From Pedobacter miscanthi (GTDB lineage Bacteria; Bacteroidota; Bacteroidia; Sphingobacteriales; Sphingobacteriaceae), in contig NZ_QNQU01000008.1 of the NCBI RefSeq assembly GCF_003315595.1, positions 183,418-247,417 of the forward strand: 64,000 nucleotides of DNA, written 5' to 3'. Shown piece by piece: positions 31,886-41,024 of this stretch. Under the pieces are notes generated by a model. The model was not told where the DNA came from. It saw only the letters and a list, made by a program, of their open reading frames with translations, and made no database searches. Both the position numbers and the translations under genes were made by a program. The first letter of the stretch is position 1; every line of letters starts with the position of its first letter.

Positions 31886-34800
31886 ATGAATTTTTTTACC
31901 CTATTAAACGCCGTATTTAAGGTGCGGTGCAAATCAAACCAAATGATATTGGTGATGAAGCTAACAGCAATTTTTTTATTGGCTGGCCTCTGCCAGGTAA
32001 GTGCAGGAGTTTATAGCCAGAACATTACACTGAAGCAGAAAAATGCTTCAATGGATGTTATATTCAGGTCGATAGAGAAACAGAGTAAATATGTCTTTTT
32101 ATATGATGATCTTGAACTTCAAAATGCCCAAAAAGTGAGCATTGATGTAAAAAATGCGCCCATTGAGCAGGTATTGAATCTGTGTTTCAAAGATCAGCCC
32201 CTGAGCTATAAAATTTTCGATAAAACCATTGTACTCAAAAAGCATACAGAAACTGTTGCGGAGTTGTTTTTCGAAACCATCCGGGGAAAAGTGGTAGATG
32301 AAAATGGCCAGCCCATTATCGGTGCAAGCATAATGGTTAAGGGAACAAAAGTTGGTGCCACTACTGATGCCAATGGTTCATTTTCTGTAAATGCCAATAT
32401 CGGCACTACTTTGGTAATTTCTTACATGGGTTATAATGCCCGTGAAATTACGATTGATAGTAACAGAGATTACAATGTTGCGCTACAGCCCGTTTCAACC
32501 GAACTAACAGATGTGGTGGTAACAGCATTGGGTATTAAGCGCTCCGAAAAATCGCTGGGTTATGCCGTACAGAAAGTTGCCGGTAAAGATTTGCAAACGG
32601 TTAAAGGAGTTGATATAGCTACCTCGTTAACAGGCAGGGTTTCTGGCCTGGTAATCAAAAATTCGACTGAATTTAATGCACGTCCAACGGTAGAACTGCG
32701 TGGCGAAAGTGCTTTGCTGGTAGTAGACGGGGTACCTTATGGAAACCTTACTTTGAGGGATATTCCTACCGATGATATTGAAAGTATGGATATCCTTAAA
32801 GGACCAACAGCCTCTGCTTTGTATGGTTCAAGGGCATCTGGTGGTGTGCTTTTAATCACCACAAAAAAAGGTGCTGCAGGCAAAGGACTTACCATTGATG
32901 TAAACAGTAATACTATGGCTTCGTTAGGTTATCTGGCCATACCTGAGGTGCAGAGTTCTTATGGACGAGGACAAAATGGAGTAATCGATAACGATTATGT
33001 TTGGGGACCAAAGCTCGATGTTGGCAAAACTGCAAGAGATTGGAATCCCGTTACGAAACAGTTTGAAGATAATATGCTCCTAACATCGAAAGGCAAGGAT
33101 AACCTGAAGAATTTTATGTCAACAGGATTGATCTTAAACAATAATTTAAGCATTGCCCAATCAGGTGAAAACGGAAGTTTCAGAATCGGTTTAAATGATA
33201 TCTATAACAAAGGACAGTTTCCGAACCAAAACCTGAATATGGTAAACTTAACCATGTCGGGCGAGATGAAACTGAGTGATAAATTTAAACTGGAAGGTCA
33301 CATGGGTGTTAGCCGCCGTTGGGCCGATCAGATCTGGGGAGGAGGTTATAACAACCAGGGTTACCTTTATCAGTTAATTATGTGGACCGGTACCGAATAC
33401 GATATCCGCGATTACAAAGATTATTGGAAGGAACCTTACAAAACCCAGAACTGGATGTATACCAACTGGTACGATAATCCTTATTTAATTGCCAACGAAA
33501 AGCTAAATGGTGTAGAAAACAATACCGTAAATGCCAATGTTACTGCAAATTATAAGATCAGCGATGATTTTAGCTTATTGGTTCGTTTAGGTTACGATAA
33601 CTATAACAATAAAACAACCTTCCGTAATCCAACGGCGAACATATTTTCTACCAGGGGAGGTGCCGTAAACGGTAGCGGCTGGAATGCAAAAGGTATGTAT
33701 TCGATACAGGATTCAAAAGGTTTTAGTACCAACGATGATGTAATTTTAAGTTATAAAAAGAAATTAAATAAGTTTTCAATCGATGCATTGGCAGGGGGAA
33801 CCGTATACTATTATATTGATGAATCTTTAAGTGGAACAACAAAAAACGGATTAATTTCACCAACGTTTTATTCACTGGCCGGATCGGTAGAAGCGCCAAC
33901 TGTTTCACAGGGTTATGGTACCAGGCAGATCAATAGTTTGTACGGAAGGGCTTCAGTAGGCTATAATGATGCATTTTTCGTGGATTTTACCGGGAGAAAT
34001 GACTGGAATTCGGCCCAGCCTAAAGAATCGCGCTCTTATTTTTATCCTTCAATCGGCTCGAGTATCGTGATTTCAGAATTGGTTAAACTGCCAAAAGTAA
34101 TCGATATGTTCAAAATCCGCGGATCGTGGGCCGTATTTAAAACCGCGTTGGGAGTGTATGCAAACAACCGCACTTACAGTACCACAACTGCGGCCTGGAA
34201 CACTCTAAATTCTGCCAGTTATCCGGGTTCATTACTGGGTAACAGCTTATTACCAAGCGCGCAAAGAACCTACGAAATCGGCGCAGCAGGTTATATGTTC
34301 AAAAAACGGTTGCATTTCGATGTGGCATATTTTAACAAATATTATTATAATCAACAGGTAAGTACCTCAATTCCCTCATCATCAGGTTTCTCATCTACAT
34401 TAGTTAACACCCAGGAAACGTATGAAAGAAGGGGAATTGAGATTACCGTTGATGGTTCTGTGATCAAAAACAAGGATTTTGAATGGTACACCACCCTCAA
34501 TTGGTCTAACCAGCACCGTTATTATGTAAACCTCGATCCGGTTTATTCGGCTGATAATTTATGGGTGAAGAAAGGAGAAAGGTTAGACACCTATACTGAT
34601 AATTATTGGCTTAAAGATCCGCAGGGAAATGTAATTAACGAAAGCGGACTACCAGTTTGGAGCGATTATGTAAAAAAACTGGGTTACGGAGATCCTGATT
34701 TCAGCTTTGGCTTTATCAATAATTTCAGTTATAAAAACTGGTCGTTAGGATTGAATATCGACGGACGTATTGGTGGCTTAATGTACAACTACGTTTATGA

Positions 34801-35254
34801 TAAGATGTTCGATTCGGGTACTGCTCCCGAAACCGATAACATTTACCGTTACAACCAGGTGGTTTTGGGACAGAATAATTACATCAGTCAGGGGGTTAAA
34901 GTGGTATCGGGAACGGTTACGTACGATAAATATGGACAGATTACCAGCGATACCCGGAAATACGCAGTAAATGACATACCTATCGGTTATCAGGATTACG
35001 CACAATGGTATAGAGGTGGCGACAAAAGGGTTCAGAATGAATCTTTCATTAAACTCCGAGAAGTTTCAGTAGGATACCGCTTATCGTCAAAAACGGCGAG
35101 TAGTTTAGGCTTAAAGAGTGCTTCTTTCTCTTTAACCGGTCAGAATTTGTTTATGTGGACCAATTTTAAATATTCTGATCCGGATGTTGATACCGAGAAT
35201 CTAAACTCACCATCAATGCGCATGGTTGGCTTTAATGTAAAAGTTGGTTTCTAG
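31886..35254 (+). CDS. SusC/RagA-family TonB-linked receptor with STN domain
   Basis: 1122-aa outer-membrane receptor. A signal peptide (about 20-45, ...VSAGVYSQ) is followed by an STN signalling domain (about 50-120, DVIFRSIEKQSKYVFLYDD), a carboxypeptidase-regulatory-like domain (about 128-205, GKVVDENGQPIIGASIMVKG), a plug domain (about 215-330, VTALGIKRSEKSLGYAV) and a long beta-barrel to the end (MRMVGFNVKVGF). With SusD below it imports glycans or other large nutrients; the STN domain relays to FecR and the sigma factor upstream. The substrate is not identifiable: no glycoside hydrolase follows. Start chosen at ATG 31886; the in-frame leader relic (31719-31861) is upstream. Confidence 0.93.
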   Translation: MNFFTLLNAVFKVRCKSNQMILVMKLTAIFLLAGLCQVSAGVYSQNITLKQKNASMDVIFRSIEKQSKYVFLYDDLELQNAQKVSIDVKNAPIEQVLNLCFKDQPLSYKIFDKTIVLKKHTETVAELFFETIRGKVVDENGQPIIGASIMVKGTKVGATTDANGSFSVNANIGTTLVISYMGYNAREITIDSNRDYNVALQPVSTELTDVVVTALGIKRSEKSLGYAVQKVAGKDLQTVKGVDIATSLTGRVSGLVIKNSTEFNARPTVELRGESALLVVDGVPYGNLTLRDIPTDDIESMDILKGPTASALYGSRASGGVLLITTKKGAAGKGLTIDVNSNTMASLGYLAIPEVQSSYGRGQNGVIDNDYVWGPKLDVGKTARDWNPVTKQFEDNMLLTSKGKDNLKNFMSTGLILNNNLSIAQSGENGSFRIGLNDIYNKGQFPNQNLNMVNLTMSGEMKLSDKFKLEGHMGVSRRWADQIWGGGYNNQGYLYQLIMWTGTEYDIRDYKDYWKEPYKTQNWMYTNWYDNPYLIANEKLNGVENNTVNANVTANYKISDDFSLLVRLGYDNYNNKTTFRNPTANIFSTRGGAVNGSGWNAKGMYSIQDSKGFSTNDDVILSYKKKLNKFSIDALAGGTVYYYIDESLSGTTKNGLISPTFYSLAGSVEAPTVSQGYGTRQINSLYGRASVGYNDAFFVDFTGRNDWNSAQPKESRSYFYPSIGSSIVISELVKLPKVIDMFKIRGSWAVFKTALGVYANNRTYSTTTAAWNTLNSASYPGSLLGNSLLPSAQRTYEIGAAGYMFKKRLHFDVAYFNKYYYNQQVSTSIPSSSGFSSTLVNTQETYERRGIEITVDGSVIKNKDFEWYTTLNWSNQHRYYVNLDPVYSADNLWVKKGERLDTYTDNYWLKDPQGNVINESGLPVWSDYVKKLGYGDPDFSFGFINNFSYKNWSLGLNIDGRIGGLMYNYVYDKMFDSGTAPETDNIYRYNQVVLGQNNYISQGVKVVSGTVTYDKYGQITSDTRKYAVNDIPIGYQDYAQWYRGGDKRVQNESFIKLREVSVGYRLSSKTASSLGLKSASFSLTGQNLFMWTNFKYSDPDVDTENLNSPSMRMVGFNVKVGF

Positions 35255-35281
35255 TTATTTATTGATTTTTAAGAGAATTTT

Positions 35282-36838
35282 ATGAAAAGTAAATTTTTAA
35301 AATACAGCTTATTATTACCAGCTTTAGCATTAATAAGCAATGGCTGTAATAAGTTCGACGATATTAATACCAATCCGAATGCAACCACACAGGTAAACTC
35401 GGCCATGTTGGCTACCGGTATGATATTAAACATCACCAGGAGCGACATCAGTTCTACAAAATCTTTCATGCAACCTTTCCTGTTAAGCAAGTATCTTACC
35501 TGGGGAGAAGGGCAGGAGAACTTTCAGTATAACAAAATCAGCCGTACCGATTTCAGCAGAATAACCCTGTTGCGCAATATCGTACCCATGGAAAATTATG
35601 CCACTAACGATGGACTTAAAAAATCATATCAGGCATTGGGCCATTTTATTCGTGCCTGGCAATTCTTTATGACCACGATGCAGGTTGGCGATATTCCTTA
35701 TAGCGATGCCGTAAAAGGTGAATCGGATGCCATTTTACAACCGAAGTACGATACCCAGAAAAATGTATTTATAGGTATTTTAAACGAACTCGACCAGGCG
35801 AATAATTTATTTGCAACAGGTTCGAACTTCGAAGGCGACCCTATTTTTGCCGGAAATACCGATAAATGGAGAAGATTAACCAATAGTTTTGAATTGCATG
35901 TACTGATCAATCTTTACAAAAAAACAAGTGATGCCGATTTAAAAGTGATTGATCGTTTTAAGGATATTGTGGCTAACCGGCCGTTAATGAGGGATTATAA
36001 CGATAATTTTGCGTTGGCTTATAACGCCACAGCAGGTCAGAATTATCCCTGGAGCGATGTTCCGGCAGGTTCGGGCAACTCCTTCGTAAAATCTAACTAT
36101 ACCATGTTAACCAACGTGTTGCTTGAGCCATTAAAAGCAACAAACGACAGAAGGCTTTTTTATTACGCTAAACCTTCTCAGGTTAAAATCGCCGCTGGTA
36201 TATCACAATCCGATATTGCCGCTTATCCAAGTGTAGAGCCTTCCGATTCTTTTTCGAGCTTACAAACCAGGAGGGTAAATAAAGATTATACTGATATTAA
36301 CCTCAGGTATGTTAACCTGGTTAATGCCGAGCCTGTTGGCGTTTTTAACTATTGGGATTTACAGTTTATACTTGCCGAAGCCACTATCCGCGGCTGGATA
36401 ACCGGTACCCCTGCACAAACGTATTACGCAAACGGGATAAGCAATTCGATGAAATTTATAGCACAGTACACACCCGATCTTTCTGATTACAATCATAATA
36501 TGAAGATGGATGCAGCTTACATTAGTGCTTTTCCGGCTACGGTAGCTTTAGCGGGTACAACTGAAGAGCAAATTGCTCAGGTAATTACGCAGAAGTACCT
36601 TGCCAGTTTTCTACAGGGTAATAAATACCAGGGGTGGTTCGAAAACAGAAGAACAGGCTATCCCGTATTCAAGCTTAACTCATCAACAAATTTAAATTCA
36701 CCCTCAACCAATTTTCCGCTGAGATGGCTTTATCCTTCAAACGAACTGAGTTATAATTCGGCAAATTTATCTGCTGCGGTGGCCAGCCAGTACGGTGGCA
36801 GCGATGATGTGAACCTCACCATGTGGCTTTTAAAATAA
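35282..36838 (+). CDS. SusD/RagB-family (SusD-like_2) lipoprotein
   Basis: 518-aa surface lipoprotein, 27 bp after susC. The lipobox-type sequence is LALISNGC (C22). The start CNKFDDINTNPNA and the ending region QITQKYLASFLQG...WFENRRTGYPVF show the SusD-like_2 type, which usually pairs with SusC receptors of the FecIR kind. It forms the lid that captures the substrate for the receptor. Internal helical repeats (TPR-like) can be read around 90-130 and 330-380. The operon ends at a strong hairpin (36848). No degradative enzyme follows, so this locus is transport only. Confidence 0.92.
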   Translation: MKSKFLKYSLLLPALALISNGCNKFDDINTNPNATTQVNSAMLATGMILNITRSDISSTKSFMQPFLLSKYLTWGEGQENFQYNKISRTDFSRITLLRNIVPMENYATNDGLKKSYQALGHFIRAWQFFMTTMQVGDIPYSDAVKGESDAILQPKYDTQKNVFIGILNELDQANNLFATGSNFEGDPIFAGNTDKWRRLTNSFELHVLINLYKKTSDADLKVIDRFKDIVANRPLMRDYNDNFALAYNATAGQNYPWSDVPAGSGNSFVKSNYTMLTNVLLEPLKATNDRRLFYYAKPSQVKIAAGISQSDIAAYPSVEPSDSFSSLQTRRVNKDYTDINLRYVNLVNAEPVGVFNYWDLQFILAEATIRGWITGTPAQTYYANGISNSMKFIAQYTPDLSDYNHNMKMDAAYISAFPATVALAGTTEEQIAQVITQKYLASFLQGNKYQGWFENRRTGYPVFKLNSSTNLNSPSTNFPLRWLYPSNELSYNSANLSAAVASQYGGSDDVNLTMWLLK

Positions 36839-36847
36839 TCGAACTGA

Positions 36848-36878
36848 AAAATCCTTCCCTTTTCCGGAAGGATTTTTT
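36848..36878 (+). terminator. terminator after the susD gene
   Basis: AAATCCTTCC - CTTTT - CCGGAAGGATTTTT, stem about 10 bp with a long T tract, 10 bp after the stop codon. Confidence 0.85.
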
Positions 36879-36969
36879 TTTGTAATATTTAAAGTAAAAA
36901 AACTGTTCATACGTCATGTATATTTGAAAGCCGTTTTTAATGGCAAACCTTTACTTTATTATAAATTGA

Positions 36970-38064
36970 ATGACCGCAGTTTACATCGTAATTTTTCTGG
37001 TGACCGTTTTTTTGATCATCACCAACCTTCCTGTTTTTGGCCGCTTGCCCAGGGGGCAGCGCCTGGATAGAATTCACCATTTACCCATTTATAGTGATGG
37101 AGCATTACAAAATCAGTCTTTTACCCCCATGCAGCCGGAAGGGGTAAGTTTTTTTAAAATTTTAAAGGCTTTCTTTTTTGAGCAACACCCAAACAAATCG
37201 CCCGATAAAGCGCTTCCATTTGTTACACCAGATATTGCCGGAAATTCTAAAAGCGTTTCGCCTGAAATTATTTGGTTCGGACATTCATCTTACCTGATCA
37301 AGGTAGATGGGGCGAGGATTTTAGTCGATCCCATTTTTAGCAAAACACCATCACCCTTTTCTTTTATTGGCAGCAAAGCTTTCAAAGGAACCGATGTAGT
37401 TAAAGCAGAAGATTTTAAAGATATTGATGTACTACTCATCACTCACGATCATTACGATCATCTGGATTACCAGAGCATTTTAAAAATTGCCCCGCAGGCC
37501 AAAACTATCGTTACCTCTCTCGGCGTGGGCTCGCATTTGGAAAGATGGGGGATTAAAACGGAGAAAATCAATGAACTTAGCTGGAGCCAGTCTATTAACT
37601 TATCTGATCATTTGAAGTTTACTGCGGTACCCGCGAGGCATTTTACGGGAAGAAAATTTAAAAGAAACCAGACACTTTGGTCGGCTTTTGTATTGCAAAC
37701 GGCTAATTATAAACTGTTTTTAGGTGGCGATTCAGGCTACGATACACATTTTGCCAAAATTGGAGAAGAATTTGGCCCTTTCGACCTTGCTTTATTAGAA
37801 TGCGGGCAATACAATGCCTACTGGCCTTACATCCACATGTTCCCCGAAGATACCGTACAGGCCGCTATTGATTTAAAAGCAAAAGTACTGATGCCCGTGC
37901 ATTGGGGTAAATTTAGTCTGGCCATGCATCCCTGGGATGAACCCATTAAACGTGTCGTTTTAGCTGCCTCAGCAAAACAACTTCCGCTGGTTACCCCAAA
38001 ATTAGGCGAAACTGTAAAATTAGATGGCGATCTGCCGACCGAAAACTGGTGGCTTATAAAATAA
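36970..38064 (+). CDS. MBL-fold metal-dependent hydrolase (UlaG/NAPE-PLD-like)
   Basis: 364-aa protein with an N-terminal hydrophobic helix (about 2-20), so it may be membrane-anchored. The metal motif THDHYDHLD (H159, H161, D163, H164) and the later VPARHFTGR, GGDSGYD and VLMPVHWGKFSL motifs are the arrangement of the UlaG/NAPE-phospholipase-D-like branch of metallo-beta-lactamases. FGHSSYLIKVDGARILVDP is the family's first strand pair. The substrate is unknown: phospholipid, cyclic phosphate and lactone hydrolases all occur in this branch. A monocistronic position after the SusCD terminator. Confidence 0.88.
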   Translation: MTAVYIVIFLVTVFLIITNLPVFGRLPRGQRLDRIHHLPIYSDGALQNQSFTPMQPEGVSFFKILKAFFFEQHPNKSPDKALPFVTPDIAGNSKSVSPEIIWFGHSSYLIKVDGARILVDPIFSKTPSPFSFIGSKAFKGTDVVKAEDFKDIDVLLITHDHYDHLDYQSILKIAPQAKTIVTSLGVGSHLERWGIKTEKINELSWSQSINLSDHLKFTAVPARHFTGRKFKRNQTLWSAFVLQTANYKLFLGGDSGYDTHFAKIGEEFGPFDLALLECGQYNAYWPYIHMFPEDTVQAAIDLKAKVLMPVHWGKFSLAMHPWDEPIKRVVLAASAKQLPLVTPKLGETVKLDGDLPTENWWLIK

Positions 38065-38118
38065 AAGCTAAACAATAATGCCTTAATGCTGTTTAATTTC
38101 TAAACTCAAATAAGAATT

Positions 38119-38481
38119 ATGAAAACTGATCTTGTAGAAATTTTTCAAACCATTAGGGCAGGCTTACAACCATATGCAACCCGTGGTTATACTGTGCACG
38201 AAAACTCAGAAACCGGGTATGATCTTTACAGTGAAAAAAACGTAGAAGTGAATGGTGAAAAAGTGACTGAAAGGTATTTTACAGGAGTTTACATTAATGG
38301 GAACGAAGTAGAAGTTAAAGTAAATACTGTCGAATTTACAACCAAAAACCAGGATTTAGTTCAGTTCGGAGAAAATGTTGCCGGATTAAAAATTACCGGC
38401 TTGGATGATGCTAAATTAAAGGAAGTAGAAACTTTGGTAGAGATTATTCATACGAACTTTAAAGAAAAAGAATGGATTTAA
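38119..38481 (+). CDS. hypothetical 120-aa protein (DUF1801-like outline)
   Basis: Small acidic soluble protein; no signal peptide or membrane segment. Recognisable pattern: FQTIRAGLQPYATRGYT, YDLYSEKNVEVNGEK, ERYFTGVYI and a final DAKLKEVETLV...EKEWI. This resembles the outline of DUF1801-type proteins, but only weakly, so I keep it as hypothetical. It is 54 bp after the MBL gene in the same direction, possibly co-transcribed, and 42 bp ahead of the next gene. No function can be proposed from the sequence. Confidence 0.65.
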   Translation: MKTDLVEIFQTIRAGLQPYATRGYTVHENSETGYDLYSEKNVEVNGEKVTERYFTGVYINGNEVEVKVNTVEFTTKNQDLVQFGENVAGLKITGLDDAKLKEVETLVEIIHTNFKEKEWI

Positions 38482-38523
38482 CAATCTGATGGTTAAATTT
38501 GTGGCAGATAACCCTTCTTCCGA

Positions 38524-39318
38524 TTGAATATTTTAAATCCTGACCATAACTGGCATCATCAATTAAGCTTAGCCCTCGCTAATCAAAAAATTGAATGCCA
38601 TTTTTTTTTGGAAGAGGGTTTTCAATTGCTTCAAACCGGTAAAAGTTTGATTATTAATCTGGTTGATGTTCAAAACCACTTTAAACCTGATGATCTGATT
38701 AATTTACAGGAAAAATTCCTCCAAAAAGGGATTAAGCTCATTCATTTATGGGAAGATGTATGGAAAACCAGGTCTGACCAGGTTTTAGCGAGGATAAAAT
38801 CGTTGATGGGTAATAATATTCGTATCCATGGCAGAAAAACAAAAGTTGCAAAAATAACCAAACCCGTTGCCGATGCTTTTTTGGAAGAAAACCACCTGCA
38901 GGGGCCTGTAAGCAGCCGGTATAAAATAGGTTTATTCGAAAAAGAAGATTTAGTGGCCGTAGCTACCTTTTCAGCCTTACGGAAAATGAACCATAGCGAA
39001 AATTACAGATCGGCAGAATTGATTCGTTTCGCTGTTAATGCTGGTTTTTCTATCACAGGTGGATTAAGCAAGTTAATTGCTTATTTCGCAGAAACCCATA
39101 AGCCTAATGATGTGATGACCTATGCAGACCGCGATTGGTCGGCGGGAGAGGCTTATGTTACCCTAGGTTTTGAACAGACCGCAGTTTTAGAACCACAAGT
39201 TTATATTTTGGACGTAAATTTAAATCGTAGACTTAAAAAAGATAATCAGGTTGCGGGTCAGGAAGTATTTAATACAGGAAGTTTAAAATTCATTCTCAGA
39301 TTTAATGGCACAGCATAA
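38524..39318 (+). CDS. phage-type nuclease-fold / GNAT-like protein
   Basis: 264 aa, TTG start at 38524 (no earlier or nearby ATG; the first Met in the body is past residue 95). The first part resembles the Vsr/DUF559-like fold in phage proteins: FLEEGFQLLQTGKSLIINLV...KGIKLIHLWEDVWKTRSDQV. From about 115 the protein resembles GNAT-like domains of phage endonuclease-associated proteins: FLEENHLQGPVSSRYKIGLF, ELIRFAVNAGFSITGGLSKL and DVMTYADRDWSAGEAYVTLGFE. The usual endonuclease catalytic residues cannot be identified, so nuclease activity is doubtful. It overlaps miaA by 14 bp, implying co-translation. Function unknown. Confidence 0.65.
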   Translation: MNILNPDHNWHHQLSLALANQKIECHFFLEEGFQLLQTGKSLIINLVDVQNHFKPDDLINLQEKFLQKGIKLIHLWEDVWKTRSDQVLARIKSLMGNNIRIHGRKTKVAKITKPVADAFLEENHLQGPVSSRYKIGLFEKEDLVAVATFSALRKMNHSENYRSAELIRFAVNAGFSITGGLSKLIAYFAETHKPNDVMTYADRDWSAGEAYVTLGFEQTAVLEPQVYILDVNLNRRLKKDNQVAGQEVFNTGSLKFILRFNGTA

Positions 39319-40237
39319 CCTTATCATCATTATGGGGGCAACTGCATCGGGCAAAACAAAACTTGCAGTGCAGGTTGCTGAAGCTTTAAAAGGAGAAATT
39401 ATCAGTGCCGATAGCCGCCAGATTTTTAAACGCATGGATATTGGTACAGGAAAAGACCTCCAGGAATATACTGTTAATAATAAAAGTATCCCTTATCACT
39501 TAATCGATATTTTAGAACCCGGCGAACGTTACCATGTGGATGCTTTTAAAAATGATTTCTATCAGGCTTTTGAAAAGGTTACAGCTCTTAATAAAATCCC
39601 TATCCTCTGTGGCGGAACAGGGATGTACATCCATAGCCTGCTACAGAACCAAACTTTTACGTCTGTTCCGGTGAATCTTGAATTAAGAGCGCAGCTGGAT
39701 CTTCTATCGAAAGAGGAACTGATTTTAAAGCTACAAAACAACAATGGTCAACTTATTGACCATGTTGTGGATCTTTCTTCTAAGAAAAGATTGATCAGGG
39801 CCATTGAAATAACCGGTTATTTAAAAGACCATCAATTGGAAACAATCGAAAGACCAGAAATAAAACCTATTATTTTTGGTTTAAAGAATGAAGTTGAGGT
39901 TACCAGGGCTAAAATCCTGAAGCGACTGGACGAAAGATTTGCATCAGGATTGATTGAAGAAGTAGAACAACTACTTAAAGAAGGGATCAGTAAGGAAATG
40001 CTCGTTTTCTACGGACTGGAATATAAGTTTATCGTAAATTATCTTGATGGAGAACTCACCTTAGAGGAGTTGAAACTTAAACTTGGCATAGCCATTTGCC
40101 AGTATGCCAAAAGGCAAAATACATTTTTCAGGAAGATGGAAAAGGACGGTACCCATATTATCTGGCTTAATGCCTCATTATCTCAGAACCATTTAAAACA
40201 GCGGATTTTAGAAAAAGTTTCAGATCAGAAAAATTAA
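39305..40237 (+). CDS. miaA: tRNA dimethylallyltransferase MiaA
   Basis: 310-aa enzyme that adds the isopentenyl group to A37 of tRNAs reading UNN codons. The P-loop is IMGATASGKTKLA; the DSR motif is IISADSRQIFKRMDIGTGKD and the next block is YHLIDILEPGERYHVDAF. The C-terminal part has KRQNTFFRKM. This copy has LIEEVEQLLKEGISKEMLVFYGLEYKFIV rather than the more familiar ENIGY-type sequence, so it belongs to the second MiaA group seen in Bacteroidetes, which may carry more than one copy. Overlap with the phage-type gene upstream suggests a two-gene operon. Confidence 0.9.
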   Translation: MAQHNLIIIMGATASGKTKLAVQVAEALKGEIISADSRQIFKRMDIGTGKDLQEYTVNNKSIPYHLIDILEPGERYHVDAFKNDFYQAFEKVTALNKIPILCGGTGMYIHSLLQNQTFTSVPVNLELRAQLDLLSKEELILKLQNNNGQLIDHVVDLSSKKRLIRAIEITGYLKDHQLETIERPEIKPIIFGLKNEVEVTRAKILKRLDERFASGLIEEVEQLLKEGISKEMLVFYGLEYKFIVNYLDGELTLEELKLKLGIAICQYAKRQNTFFRKMEKDGTHIIWLNASLSQNHLKQRILEKVSDQKN

Positions 40238-40295
40238 CTGTCCTTGGTCATATTAAAGTTGGTTTATAGGTTAAAAAGCTTCGAAAAAGGCCTTT

Positions 40296-40311
40296 TGGCA
40301 CAACCTTTGTA
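40296..40311 (+). promoter_or_regulatory. sigma-54-like promoter ahead of a small beta-barrel gene
   Basis: TGGCACAACCTTTGTA: the -24 TGGCAC and -12 TTGT elements are spaced exactly as in sigma-54 promoters (GG 40297 to G 40309, 12 bp), with T instead of C at the second -12 base. It lies 43 bp upstream of the ATG at 40354. Confidence 0.45.
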
Positions 40312-40353
40312 TTTGTTGTGGCATATTAGTTTTAACTCAAAATCATCCTTAAA

Positions 40354-40875
40354 ATGAAAACAATTACTAAAATCATTGCTACTTCAGCAGCTGTAGTGGC
40401 ATTATTCTTTACAACTAATGCTAATGCACAATCGCAAAAATTAGGAATAGGACTAACAGCAGGTATCCCAACCAGCGACGCTTACAATTTTGCAGGAGGA
40501 GTTGATTTACGCTATCAATTCGATATTGATAAACAATTATCAATCCCGGTTACAGCAGGTTATACCCATTTATTTGCTAAAGATTTTACCGTTGGAAATA
40601 CAACTTTTGATGGTGTAGATTATGGTTACATTCCGGTTAAAGCAGGTGTTAAATATTTCTTTAACGATTCTGGTTCTGGTGTTTATGGTTTAGCTGAGTT
40701 AGGTGCCGGTTTTGGTACTAAATCAGGTAGCGGAACTTCATTCGTTTATTCGCCGGCTGTTGGTTATGCATGGAGCAACGGATTAGACTTAGGTGTTAAA
40801 TATGAAGGTTTAGCACAAAATGGAACAAGCACCGGATTTTTCGGTCTGCGTTTAGCTTACGGATTTAGCTTGTAA
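40354..40875 (+). CDS. outer-membrane beta-barrel protein (173 aa)
   Basis: Signal peptide about 1-26 (ATSAAVVALFFTTNANAQS) followed by alternating-polarity strands: KLGIGLTAGIPTSDAYNFAGG, DLRYQF, SIPVTAGYTHLF and a C-terminal FGLRLAYGFSL ending with an aromatic-Ser-Leu. This is the small OmpW/PorT-like barrel type common in Bacteroidetes; substrate or function is unknown. A paralogue-like gene follows at 41025, sharing the leader MKTITK and the final GLDLGVKYEG block. A sigma-54-like site is upstream and a strong hairpin downstream. Confidence 0.8.
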   Translation: MKTITKIIATSAAVVALFFTTNANAQSQKLGIGLTAGIPTSDAYNFAGGVDLRYQFDIDKQLSIPVTAGYTHLFAKDFTVGNTTFDGVDYGYIPVKAGVKYFFNDSGSGVYGLAELGAGFGTKSGSGTSFVYSPAVGYAWSNGLDLGVKYEGLAQNGTSTGFFGLRLAYGFSL

Positions 40876-40896
40876 GCTTAATCCACCTGAATACTG

Positions 40897-40923
40897 AAAG
40901 CCTCCTTTTAAGGGGGCTTTTTT
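40897..40923 (+). terminator. terminator of the first small barrel gene
   Basis: AAAGCCTCCT - TTTA - AGGGGGCTTT with T tract, 21 bp after the stop; one G-T pair. Confidence 0.8.
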
Positions 40924-41024
40924 ATTTCATAACATTCTGAAAAAAATGAAAATTTAAAAATCCGGTTAAGATATTTTAACGTATATACATCAAACCCTTA
41001 ATTAATAACTTAAAATATCTAACA

